Below, one piece after another: positions 12,388 through 22,389 of a DNA stretch of 64,000 nucleotides. Within the stretch, counting starts at the first letter, position 1. Every line of letters begins with the position of its first letter. The notes beneath the pieces were generated by a model, which saw only the letters and a list, made by a program, of their open reading frames with translations, was not told the origin of the DNA and made no database searches. The DNA is from Plumapathes pennacea. Taxonomy: Eukaryota > Cnidaria > Anthozoa > Antipatharia > Myriopathidae. The stretch spans positions 30,404,855-30,468,854 of the forward strand of contig OZ038462.1 in NCBI GenBank assembly GCA_964036295.1, read 5' to 3'. Made by a program: the position numbers and the translations under genes.

Positions 12388-15300
12388 AATATTTTACTAT
12401 TAGTCCTTTCTTTTTTCTGTTTCATAGTTCTTTTTTTCCTTGTTTCAGATTACTTACAAGCTCAGCGAACTTCAGGGCCTTGTGTCCTACAGTGAAGTGG
12501 AGAGATCATCTCTTGGGAAACTTTACGTGTTTGTGGTAAAGTCATCAATATTATTTCCGACCTAAGATGGTTTTTGATTTGTGTTTTAGTTTCCAAAATT
12601 AAAACGTAATTACAGCGCTAATCACAAAGGCTGTGCAATGTGTTTTACGTTGAACAAGTGACCAATAAGCAGTGCGAGAAAACGTTTTCACCACTTGCTT
12701 GCTTGCGTGAGAAAATTGCAATTGGGGTTGTGCTTTTGCTCCTGGTGAGCCAAAAAGGCTGCCAAGTTTGCTTGGACCTATTCAAAAACACGGTAATCGC
12801 AAAATCAAATTAGCAATCACACGATTACCTTCGACTGAGTCAATCGTTATCTGTTGGTGGGCTGCAGGGCACTTTGTGCCAAGCGTAGGTCGAACATATG
12901 CATATAATTCTGCAGAACGTTAAAACATGTAAATAGGACATCGCGGAAATAGGCTTTTCACCTTGCGGTCACCTTGCTTTTGAGTCAGCGGTCATTGCGC
13001 AAAACTGTGTATTCAAGCGCAGATTTTGTAGTTCAGTCGTCAAGAAATTCAATACTAGGACTCGATACTCAACCATGAGTTACTTCAATGCATTTTCTAT
13101 AACATACGTTGTGCACTAGAAAACGTGACTTGCACATGTGAAATTTTATCTCAAAGTTGAAGAAATTTGATAGCCCGGGGGGGGGGGGGGGGGTACTCCC
13201 ATATATGAGCCATATAGTTATGTGCCGCCCCAAAGGGTATCATTTTTAGCATTTTAGTCTGAAATAGGGTATCGATTTTAACCTTTGGTCTGGAATAGAG
13301 TCGGAGATTTTGATATTTGGTCTGAAATAGGGTCAAAAATTGCAAATTTTGGTCTGAAATAGGGTAAGGGCTTCAGTACCGGGCGGCACACTCCCACCCA
13401 AACTTTTGAGGAGTACCCCCCCTCCCCCCGGGTTAGGTAGCCATGGCGGCGAATGCTGACCAACGTCAAGAAAATGGCAGTCAATTTAGTTTGGATTATT
13501 TTCTGCACCAGGTGGTGAACCAGTTCTTGTTTTTGGCCGCTGGTGCTACGGTACTCACCAAGATTGATGACATCATCCACTCACCCACTGACATCCCAAA
13601 CTTCCTGGCGTCGACTCTGCCGTCCCAGGGCGTGGTGTTCATGTGTTACGCCATTCTCAAGTGTTTTATTGGCTTCTCCCTTGAACTTCTTCGCCTGGTG
13701 CCCCTCATTCTGGTGTCAATCAAGCGGAAGTGGCTTGTGAAAACCAAGAGAGAAGATCTCGCATCCTGGGAGCCGCCACCTGTTGCTTATGATCGAGTTG
13801 TGAGTGTTTAGTTCTGATTGTCTCTGAGAAGAGAAGAGGGGGCTGTGTACACTACAGTCCCTCCTTTCTCTTCCAAGTTCGGCAAACGCGTAAGAGTATG
13901 GGGCGCATAAAACCGGTCGAATCAAGTGGACTTGCCCTATTTTCTAGGGGAGAAGGGGTGGAGGGATGGACAGGCAGTTTGGTTTTGGCCTGTTTCAAAA
14001 CGTAGTCTGTCGCCTCCTAAAATCAGCCGTCTCCTCCGCAAATTTTTATGTGAAAAGTTTTGCACTAGACCTCGCTTTAAAACAGAAAGACGAAACCCAG
14101 AAATGTTCTGTACACTCAGATTCATCAGTAAATGTAATAATTTCTCGAGCTGAAGGACTGTTATCTCGAAAATCATTGATTAATATTCTTTACTCAGTTC
14201 ACAGATCACCTCTTCATGTTCACGGTTGGTCTGTCATACTCGGTCCTTGCTCCCCTAATCACGCCGCTTGTGGTCGCCTACTTTGGTTTTGGCTGCATTG
14301 TGTGGACCTATCAGATTCTGTGTGTGTACATTCCCAAATACGACGGCGGTGGGCTTGTGTGGCCCAAGCTGTTCAACAGGTAAGGTACACGTACGATGTG
14401 TAACGCACGTGGGCAGAATGTGCAAAGCACGTGGTTAGCATGTATAAAGCACGTGGTTAACATGCATAGAGCACGTAGTCAACATGTACAAAGCACGTGG
14501 TCAACATGCATAAAACATGTAGTGAACATGCATGAAGCACGTGGTTAACATGTATAAAGCACGTGGTCAACATGTGCATGGAGAAAAGTTGTTCCGGGTA
14601 CCCAGACAACTCTCCCCACGAGTTACCCCGGGGCGAGCTAACTTTTCACTTGTTCCTTTGAAAAATTCAACCAACCGTTTACATGAGGACCACCGTAACC
14701 CTGGCTCGTACACTTTTGCTCTGGGGAAGGGACAACTCAGGCTTACGGAATCCTGTTTCGCCCCAGTCTAAAAACAAAGTTTTAGCATAATCGAAACACA
14801 CAACAATACAGAAGTCAACGATAGAACGATCTTCCTTCGGCCCGCCATCGGTCTATATAAACTGAGTTTGAAGAATTCTTCCCAGTCTCCAAATCGAGAG
14901 GGAGGGGGGGGGGGGGGGGGGGGTGTGTGTGTCGTTCACCCGGACAACATTTCTCTACATAAACAGGGCTACGGCACAGCCGTACAGGATCAGCATACAG
15001 TATGAGGCACAGTTTTACTTAATGTATGAGAGAAGTTTGATTTGAAGTTTTCGTTTCAGGATGATCGTCAGCCTCCTTGTGTTCCAGCTGCTCATGGTTG
15101 GCATGATGACCCTCAAGAAACATTTCCTCATCTCGATGCTCGTACTCCCTTTGCCAGTCATCACAATCCTGTTTTTCCTTTTTGTCCAACAACATTACCT
15201 CAGGTCGTCCACGTACCTTTCCCTTAACACATGTTTTGGAATGTCGGAGGCGTCGCCCAATGTTTTGCAGGTGAGAGTGCGGTTTGTTCATTTTCAAGCG

Positions 15301-15680
15301 TACAGATTTCAGCAGTGCTCGAAACTTCAAAGAATTCCAAGTTGTGTTTGTCAAACATTGGACTACCCAACCTTATGGCCAAGAAATTGGTTGCCCTGGT
15401 GAATTCTTAGTTGTCCTGTCCTGTTCTGTTTGTTTGTTTGTTTGTTTTTGTTTTGTCGTTTTGTTATGGCTTATGTCTAGCCATCAACAAGGCGGTTCGC
15501 AGCTGATATATTACTTCTCGTACACAGGAAGTTGCAAAGGCCTATATCCAGGGCAACCGGATCGTTCCCATGACGGAGCTCAAGGACAAGACAACAGATG
15601 AAGATGAGCTGCTGGATTCTGTGGAACCTCACACAACGGACAACACGGCCTTGACAGAGTTCGGTGATCCAGTAGTCTGA
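5917..15680 (+). CDS. OSCA/CSC1/TMEM63-family osmosensitive cation channel
   Basis: Twelve exons read by frame and splice sites: 5917-6540, 7202-7255, 7971-8063, 8576-8671, 9688-9890, 11218-11348, 11848-11936, 12449-12535, 13512-13799, 14198-14379, 15060-15270, 15528-15680; total 736 residues, normal for the family. The ATG at 5917 has a strong Kozak (gcagccATGG); an in-frame ATG at 5827 overlaps the palindrome and is less likely. Order: Ser/Thr-rich N terminus with N-glycosylation sites (NST twice), TM1 near residues 30-52, two further early TMs, a cytoplasmic RNA-recognition-like domain starting at VVMMRDLPAK (exons 1-5), then the DUF221/RSN1_7TM channel core with about eight hydrophobic helices, and a short acidic tail. 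Members are mechanically or osmotically gated, calcium-permeable plasma-membrane or endomembrane channels. The core (SLELLRLVPL, RMIVSLLVFQ) looks closer to plant/fungal CSC1 than to vertebrate TMEM63A-C; that is an impression from reading, not an alignment. Confidence 0.85.
7668..7904 (+). mobile_element. TTAA-flanked MITE, copy 1 (plus inverted fragment)
   Basis: The main copy runs 7705-7904 directly after TTAA (7701-7704), beginning ccctttcactcccaag and ending cttgggagtgagggg. The bases 7668-7700 look like the end of a second copy in the opposite orientation, meeting head-to-head at the same TTAA. Lies in intron 2 of the channel gene. Terminal CCC plus TTAA suggests piggyBac-like mobilisation. 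Confidence 0.6.
8270..8460 (+). repeat. G/C-run-bounded dispersed repeat, degenerate copy
   Basis: Contains 'ggtactcccacatgtaagccatata', then 'gggtatcatttgagcattttgatctgggg', then the C-rich run at about 8411-8444. This is the left end of the family seen best at 13177-13438. Lies in intron 3 of the channel gene. Confidence 0.55.
8710..9125. mobile_element. 416-bp DNA transposon-like element with 32-bp inverted ends
   Basis: The ends 8710-8741 (cttggccaaacgagatgcaa...) and 9094-9125 (...ttgtttagccaag) are inverted repeats of 32 bp with few mismatches. The interior carries several more copies of the 'gatgcaagt' motif in both orientations. No coding capacity, so a MITE. It occupies intron 4 of the channel gene. 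A weaker related fragment is at about 52028-52110 (ctggccaaatgggctcccaa). Confidence 0.65.
9271..9292 (+). repeat. G homopolymer run
   Basis: A run of 22 G in intron 4 of the channel gene. Several such runs of at least 10 G or C occur across the window, many at the edges of repeats. Confidence 0.8.
10486..10872 (+). repeat. G/C-run-bounded dispersed repeat, two-part copy
   Basis: Begins near 'ggtactcaatagg' with a G run (about 10501-10522), continues with units of the type 'accctgttcaagac' and ends in 'aggagtacccccc' with a C run (about 10856-10872). Same architecture as 13177-13438 but with a diverged core unit. Lies in intron 5 of the channel gene. Confidence 0.55.
10915..10993. mobile_element. 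tiny palindromic MITE with 9-bp target duplication
   Basis: A perfect 30-bp inverted repeat (10923-10952 against 10957-10986) with a 4-nt loop. The direct repeat aagcgcctt occurs on both sides (10915-10923 and 10985-10993), consistent with a 9-bp target-site duplication around a 61-bp insert (10924-10984). Nine-base duplications are typical of Mutator-like elements. Intron 5 of the channel gene. Confidence 0.6.
11560..11765 (+). repeat. imperfect GTC/GTT trinucleotide-rich tract
   Basis: Degenerate trinucleotide repeat dominated by gtc, gtt and cgt triplets. Located in intron 6 of the channel gene. The frames it opens are low-complexity and not genes. Confidence 0.6.
12334..12387 (+). repeat. 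(GTT)n microsatellite
   Basis: About 16 nearly perfect GTT triplets about 60 bp before exon 8 of the channel gene. Confidence 0.85.
13177..13438 (+). repeat. G/C-run-bounded dispersed repeat, best copy
   Basis: Starts with a run of 17 G followed by 'tactcccatatatgagccat', holds four spaced units related to 'ggtctgaaatagggt', and ends 'gaggagtaccccccct'. The two ends are loosely complementary (ggg-tactcc and ggagtac-ccc). Other copies or fragments: 8270-8460, 10486-10872, 25035-25420, 25872-26030, 37497-37745 (reverse), 38740-38835 and 48490-48790. It ends about 75 bp before exon 9 of the channel gene. Confidence 0.7.
14405..14580 (+). repeat. 22-bp minisatellite of CACGTG E-boxes
   Basis: Eight units at exact 22-bp spacing (unit starts 14405, 14427, 14449, 14471, 14493, 14515, 14537, 14559), consensus 'gcacgtggtyaacatgyataaa'. 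Six of the eight keep a perfect CACGTG; the units at 14471 and 14515 are mutated. It lies just inside intron 10 of the channel gene. Confidence 0.85.
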
Positions 15681-15891
15681 GGATAACAAGTATGTACTCG
15701 GTTTAGGTGAAGAGTGAAGAGCAAAAAAGAGTTCACATAAGAAGGTGACCACTTTCGACCCATTTTTTACCGGAGACACTTTTTTTCTGGTTCTTCGCGT
15801 TTCCGTCGCCGTCCTCGTTTGCTTAAGCTCCCTAATGTCGGTAAAGTGCCGGCGTTCTTCCCAGGCTCTCGTCCCTCATTCCTGTAGTGGA

Positions 15892-15910
15892 GGGGAGGGG
15901 AGGGGAGGGG
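15892..15910 (+). promoter_or_regulatory. G-quadruplex-type motif in 3' UTR
   Basis: Four consecutive GGGG tracts separated by single A (GGGGA repeated), 212 nt after the channel stop codon and so probably in its 3' untranslated region. Very short loops predict a stable parallel quadruplex in RNA or DNA. Confidence 0.5.
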
Positions 15911-16033
15911 AAAAGGCTTGTAAGGGAAAGTATTGTTTTATTCAGTTCTATCCTGTATTTATTATTTTATCCCATGTTCTGCTGCAGTGTCTGTAGTATT
16001 CTGATGTCTTGATTTTAGAAAGCAATAATGTAA

Positions 16034-16500
16034 AGGCCAGTGCATAGGAATCGCTTAGATGTAGCAAATGTCAAGAACATAAAAAAATCTAGTTGTTTTG
16101 ACTCGTAAAATATAGATCTGCATCGTGCTTAGCTGATAACAGTGTTTAGCGACAACTCTAGGAGTTTTGACTCGTTAAAATATAGATCTACATCGTGCTT
16201 AGCTTATAATAATGTTTAGCGACTACTAGAATGCGACAATTTTGACTCGTAAAATATATACTGTCTACATCGTCCTTAGCTGATAACAGTGTCTTGTTTA
16301 AATTTAGTATACAATAGTATGAACGCCAGTGTGTAACGCGGCAATTTTAATAGTTTGACTCGTAATCTATGTCTACATTGCCTGTAATCCGTGACCGTCA
16401 TAGTTTAGGGACTTCGCATGTTGTGATCAAAGATAAAAATTAGAAGTGCATAGGAAACGCTTAAATGTAGCAAATGTCAAGATAATAATAAAACTGTAGC
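16034..16500 (+). repeat. tandem duplications in the channel gene 3' region
   Basis: A block 'gtgcataggaa.cgctta.atgtagcaaatgtcaag' occurs at about 16040 and again at 16447. Between the copies, a 70-75 bp unit beginning 'ttttgactcgt' recurs about four times. AATAAA at 16487-16492 is a candidate poly(A) signal for the channel transcript; another AATAAA is at 17826-17831. Confidence 0.55.
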
Positions 16501-18959
16501 ATGGCGTATAAAAGTAGTAAAGAAATTGTCATTACTTTGTATGCCGTACGGGGAACACTTTAAATTACATTAAAATGTTTAGTTCCAATTTGTCCAGTAT
16601 TTACACTTTACGTTATTAAAACTTCTAAAGGAGACCCAGGGACCTGCCTCTCTTCAAAAGTGAAGTCCAGTTTTAAAGCCTTACACACAAGTTTTACTCG
16701 CACGTTCGTTTTCACACAAATCAAAGTAGTTTTCTTGTAGTAAACGTTTTGCAGTAGACCTCGTTTTGAATCAGGAGCAACTCGGAGATGGCCTACCGCG
16801 CGCCTGCGTGGCGACGTATGCCGCTGAGAAAGAAAATCGCTTGCGATATAGCTCCCATGCTATCGTACACGGGCACAAATTTTCTTTTTTCGCGCTTGAC
16901 TTCTTCTGTAAATATTTTTTACAGTAGGAAAAATTGCAGCGTTCTTCATTCTTGTTTCTTTGATATATTTTGCTGTGTGCTGTTCCAGTCTGTTGAAGTG
17001 TCCTGTTCCACATGTTACGGAAGAGATTTTGATTAAACATTAGTTGATTAATATTCGCAAATTTAGTAAGTTAATTAGTTTCCACTGTGTGAAGTCCAGG
17101 CTGAAAACGGTCTAGGTCACTCTCAGTCCAAATGTTGTCCGTCACAAGTCTAATTTAGATACGGGCATATTTATAAATCCGGTCGGCCAAATCTTACCTG
17201 GCCTGACTAATTGAGTTTTGACCTGATCGACCAATGCAAGCCTGGACCGAATTTAATTAAGTGTACTGGCCTTTGTTGTAGTGTACAATTCTTTGTTATT
17301 AATCGTCCGCTTATGCAACTAAGTATTGTTCAAAGGTCTCATCGTTCAAACAAAGTGCGCTGTCTTTAATCAAGTTGTTTACGACAAAGTTGTACTCTCA
17401 CCTTGAGGGCGGAGTTTAGTTTAAAGCTCCAAAACCCTTACGTAATGTTATCTGGTCAATTTTGTTGACTACGCAACTTTAGTTGTCAAGGACTTTTTTA
17501 TATCTCTTACAACTTAAGACTTTAGTATTTTTATACCAAGTGGTACTGCGCTCGTCAGACTTTAAGTAGGGCACTCTGTTAGTTTAGCAAGTGAACTCTG
17601 CCTATTCGTAAACTATGAAAGTTTGAGTTAGCTGACGGAGCGCGTCTCTTTACATTTACTTTTCAGTCGCTATGTAGTGACGTACTACTTGTCTCCTCAT
17701 TGGTTTTTAATTTTGATGGACAGCTAATTAGAGTTAGAGTTAGCGTCCGTACTTAAGGGTGCGCACACCTAGTTTTGCCAGAGAGAACCAAACCCAGACC
17801 TGTAACATTAAGTGTGAAGACTTGTAATAAAGTCTAGAAAAGTGAGACGAGCTTGACTGGTCAGATCCTGCGTGTACCTCCGTTGCCACAGCGAGAAAAC
17901 ACCTCGTATCACACATACTAATATTTACCGGTCGAACGAACTTCCGCTTTCTCTAACCAGGGAAGGACGGAAATGGGCGAGACCTACGTAAGCTAAATTT
18001 GACAATAGCCTTCATTCGTTGCTGAGCAAACGTTCGGGGAATCCTTTATCCAGTGAAACGATGTTCACGGCATATTCTGATTCCTATTCGACTTTTGAGT
18101 TGAGAAATATCGAGGGTTTGCCTTTTAAAGCTGATAGGGGGCAGTTATTTCAAATCCTTTTTAAGCTGTAAATATTGAGAGAAACTGCCCAGTGTGAACA
18201 CTGAAACGAAAGCTCTCAATGAATACATTCTAATAGCAGTATGCACGTTGATATTAAGCGACCTCACGTTTTGTAAATCTTTATTCTAACAGTTGGACAC
18301 TGAGCCAACGAGGCGGTAAGAGGGTTAAGGCTTGTATTTCTTGTTCGTTTGTCAGTTTCTTTTTCCGTGTGCGTCGCATCAGCAGTCCAATTAGTGTTGG
18401 TTGAGTGGTTTCCATAATGTAGACTGACACTCTCACTGCAACGACCGTGAATAAGTTGTCGGTTGATTTGTTTTCATTTGTGTGTTGGTTTCCGTGCGGC
18501 ATTTATAGCAGCGGTGTTTTAATCCGACGTTTTCACTCAAGCTTCACAGCGCTATTTGTTATGCAAGGGGTTTTTAACCTGGTCCAATATTACACCTCAC
18601 CGAGAAAAGTTCACTGAAAGACAAATACGTCAAACAAATACGTAAATAGTTGACGTAAATCCTGTATCAACTGTGGCGTGTATTCTTATAACAAACAAGA
18701 GAAAAGTACAAAAATACTACCTGATGCATTGGCTTGAAATTAAGGCTGGGTGACTTCATAATGCCTTCAGCTATTGTAATTTCATAAAAAAAAATACTCT
18801 TTACCAAGTGGTCATATTTTAATACAAAAGGTGCTATATTTGTGACCTGTTTGCGGATCAAGGCACTTGTCGGATCGTGATTGGCTCTGTCTGAGTCATG
18901 AAATATATTGCCCGGAAAACCTTAGCTTGTGGGCAACCCGTATGTGGAAAGCGGCCGTC
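16501..18959. other. intergenic, no supported gene
   Basis: AT-rich spacer between the channel gene and the esterase gene. The short frames at 16771-17040 and 18281-18861 show no domain or splice-supported structure. Nothing else recognised. Confidence 0.5.
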
Positions 18960-18966
18960 TATTTAA
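18960..18966 (+). promoter_or_regulatory. candidate TATA-like box of the esterase gene
   Basis: TATTTAA lies 66 bp upstream of the esterase ATG at 19032, which would give a very short leader. Position-based inference only. Confidence 0.25.
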
Positions 18967-19031
18967 CAGAGCTTGCAAACTGAGAACTTTATTTTGTTTC
19001 GGCCACGAGCCAGAGCACTCCGCTATCTATC

Positions 19032-22000
19032 ATGACTTCAGTCACTCGAGAATTTCTTGCCAAGTTAGGCGTCGTTTTGGTCTTTTTGGCAGTTTTGTGT
19101 TTTGCAGATGAAGCGAAGAGTCCAGTTGTGAAGTTTACGACGGGTGAAGTCCGTGGAAGAGTGAAGTGGTTGGAGGATTCTGGACACTCGGCCGACATGT
19201 TTCTTGGTATTCCGTACGCCGAGCCGCCTGTCGGAGAACTCCGTTTTGCGCCTCCACAACCGGCCAAGCCGTGGAGTGATGTGCGGGTTGCCAGAAAACA
19301 CGGTGCCAGATGTCCACAAAACGAGCTGCCATTCCCAATGAATATCACTATTGGTTAGTGTTGAAGTTTTAATTTGCTTAAGTGTTTATTTAGTGGTGAT
19401 TCATTTCAATGTCTGGTGTATGCGTTGGATATTGGGAATGTGACCAAGGGTATAGTGCTTTTCGTGTTCCTTGCTCTTATAGATTGTTTATGTGGAAATA
19501 CAGATTGTTTATAGTTCATTTGTCTGAGTTGTCTGGTATATGTGTTCCAGTGATATTGGGAATGTGTTTTGTTTCACTTCAAGCGTGAATTAGTTGTCGG
19601 TTTGGAGTATATGTTTGTGTAGGAATTATGAAAGAGACGAAAACAGCGTTTAGAGAATCAACTGAAGCAGAATATGTTAGTGTAGATTCAATTTTTTCTG
19701 CAACGTTTCTTTGTTCGGCCACGCCGCGCGCAACATGTCGATCTAGCAAACACAAAGTTGTTGATGGTGATTGCTGTCAGACTGGGCTCAAGGAAACGAA
19801 TTACCACATAGATGACCGCTCAGACAAAATATCTGCATCGTATTTTGAAGCTACAGACAGAGCTTGTGCTTTCTTTATCTCGATATTGTTTATTAGTAGT
19901 GTCCCACTCATCAGCCAATCAGCTCATGCTACGTCGATTAAAAAAAACTGCATTTCATTGGCGGATCTCTTCTGACGTCACCGTTTAAATTTCTTCCGTG
20001 TATCACCGGATGTGGAATATCACTCAAAGCAGAAAATGAAAGTCAATATTGTTCTTGCCAAGTTAGAGGTCGATTGGCTTACTCTCGTTAATAGGATATC
20101 AAGCATAAATTATTATATAATTATTCGAGATTTCGGAGATTGTTCGCTTTGTAGTAAAATTGTTATTTACTTAGTTGAAAGTTCTTTAGTATGGAGTCAT
20201 AGTTTTATTATGGAAATCGTCTGATGAAAGTCTGTAACGAATATAGGTCTCAAATGCTTTGCTGCAACAGTATTTTGCCGTGGTGTTGGATTAAAGGACG
20301 TTTTAACGTGTAGGGGAATTGGTCCAACTTGTAAAGTACACTTGCAACTGTTTTGTTGAATTGGCCCCTTGTTTTGTCTTATTGTATTCCGCGCGTATCA
20401 TTTATGCCTACATGACTGAGCTAAACATTTACGTTCCAAATCGATCGCTACAAGTTGTAATAAACTACGGTCTTGACACCTTTCCTTCTAACCCCAGGCT
20501 CACCAAATGAGGACTGCCTATTTCTAAATGTGTACCGACCATCAAAGACCGACCCGAAGAAACCCTTGCCCGTTCTGGTGTATATCCATGGTGGCGGATT
20601 CTACTCTGGATCAGGAAACGAATACAACGGGACCGCACTGTCCGCGTTCATGGAAGTCATCGTGGTCACAATTAACTACCGCTTGGGGTTTTTGGGTTTT
20701 CTCAACATTCCCGGCTCAGAACTTAAGGGTAACTACGGGTTGCTGGACCAGGTGCTGGCGCTAAAGTGGGTGCAGAAAAATATCGCCAGCTTTGGCGGTG
20801 ACCCGCAGAAGGTGACGATATTTGGTCAAAGCGCGGGAAGTGCCAGCGTGTCCTTGCATCTGCTCTCTCCACTGTCCGAAGGGCTTTTTCAAAGAGCGAT
20901 TATGCAAAGCGGCGTGGCGACTTCTCCTTTTGCGTCTTACACCAATAAAAACCCGGAATACCTCAGCTCCTCTCTCCTGAAGCTCTCGTGCATGGTTCCC
21001 ACCGACGAACTCTTGACCTGCCTCAGGAAAGTGGACTCCTTAGAATTTGTGAAACTTTCCAAGCGCTTGTCTCCCTTGATACTTGGCCGAAAGCTTCCTC
21101 TCCCCACCGTGGACGGACATTTTCTTCCGGCGGACCCTCAAGAGCTTGTAAAACAGGGAAAGCTTCATAAAGTTCCGGCTATTGTCGGCTTCAACAGAGA
21201 CGAAGGGTCGATCCTTCCCTTGGTTGCGTTCGGTCACCTACGCGACAGCAAAATCGACAAAGAGTTCTTTGACGAAATGGTGTACGAAAATATGTTCACT
21301 CCTAACGGGGAGCCAGAAACGGTCAAGAAAGCGATCATTTACAAGTACACCAACCACACCAATATTTCCTCACAATTTTCCCTACAAGGACAATGGAAAA
21401 ATCTGATCGGCGATGCTTGGGCTTTCGCGCCTTCTGTAGGATTTGCCAACGCTCTTTCGATGACCGGAGCTGCAACGTATTTGTACCAGTTTTCCCATCG
21501 CACCATCCTCTCCATTTATCCAGGCGCCCTGGGGGTGAATCAAATGGACGAAGTACCTTACATATTCGGGTCCCCCTGGGAGCCGCTCAGAACCATTCCT
21601 CTTGCATTCGCTTATGCCGACAACGAGAGGGGCCTGAGTACCGTTATGATGACGTGGTGGAGGTCTTTTGCAGATCAAAGGTAAGTTTCACCTCTGTATA
21701 CTTTTCTTGCGTGTAATGGCGTACCCCTCTAAACATTCCGATAGAAACCTTATTTATTCGGGGCGTGGATCCTGTCAGCTCACAAGGAAACTGTTAAGTC
21801 AGCATGAGTCGTGTACCAATGAATGTATGTACGCGACACCACGGAAATACGTTCTTGACGTCACTTCCGTTGGTCAGCGTTCATCTCCATTACCATAAAA
21901 CTCAATCAAATTCGAGGTAAACTTTCACCTCGTGTGCGAGCACCATTTTATTTGCATAGCTTATGTTATAGAAAATGGTTAAGTATCGAGTTGTACTATT

Positions 22001-22389
22001 GGATTTATTGGATTGCTTCAAGGTGTTAGGAGCGTTTCACTGAACGACAATATTTCCGTGGTGTCTGTGTATGTATGCATGCGTGTCTGTATACTGTTCA
22101 ACCGTGTTGCTTCCTTCTCTTGTTTGCTCATCCCTTTCTTTCTCTTTGTTTGTCTTATAGTGATCCTAATCCACCCAACGCCAAACACGCTCCAGTGGAG
22201 TGGCCGCAGTACACAAGCGAGGATTCCCAGTACATGTCCATAGAGATCAAGTCCCAAGTGAAAAGCAACTTCCTGCCCGACCGCATGGCCTTCTGGCTCG
22301 ACCTTGTACCTGAACTGAAAAGGCTTGGTACCTGCCCACGTGACCTCGAGGCTACCGAAGACAACAAGCCGAAAAAAGATGAGCTATAA
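19032..22389 (+). CDS. type-B carboxylesterase-like protein, ER-retained, probably inactive
   Basis: Three exons: 19032-19353, 20498-21680, 22161-22389; phases match (1, 2) and give 577 residues, typical of carboxylesterases. Residues 1-25 form a signal peptide (KLGVVLVFLAVLCFA). The alpha/beta-hydrolase body has the family motif EDCLFLNVY, oxyanion loop HGGG (about 138-141), nucleophile elbow GQSAG with Ser near 219, and acidic member in NRDEGS with Glu near 343. The third triad residue should be His in the pattern GVxHxxE; here it reads GVNQMDEVPY, so Gln occupies the His position (about 455). The C terminus is KKDEL, an ER-retrieval signal. Family members hydrolyse esters, amides or thioesters in the ER lumen; this one may be a pseudoenzyme or use another base. 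The Gln codon is CAA, one substitution from His. Confidence 0.85.
19354..20497 (+). other. esterase intron 1, no embedded gene seen
   Basis: The 1.1-kb intron carries a 115-residue frame (19628-19975) without recognisable domains; I treat it as chance. Nothing else identified. Confidence 0.5.

Noticed and set aside
19065-19348. Antisense frames across esterase exon 1
   Set aside because: Mirror-strand shadows of a clear signal-peptide and esterase N terminus.
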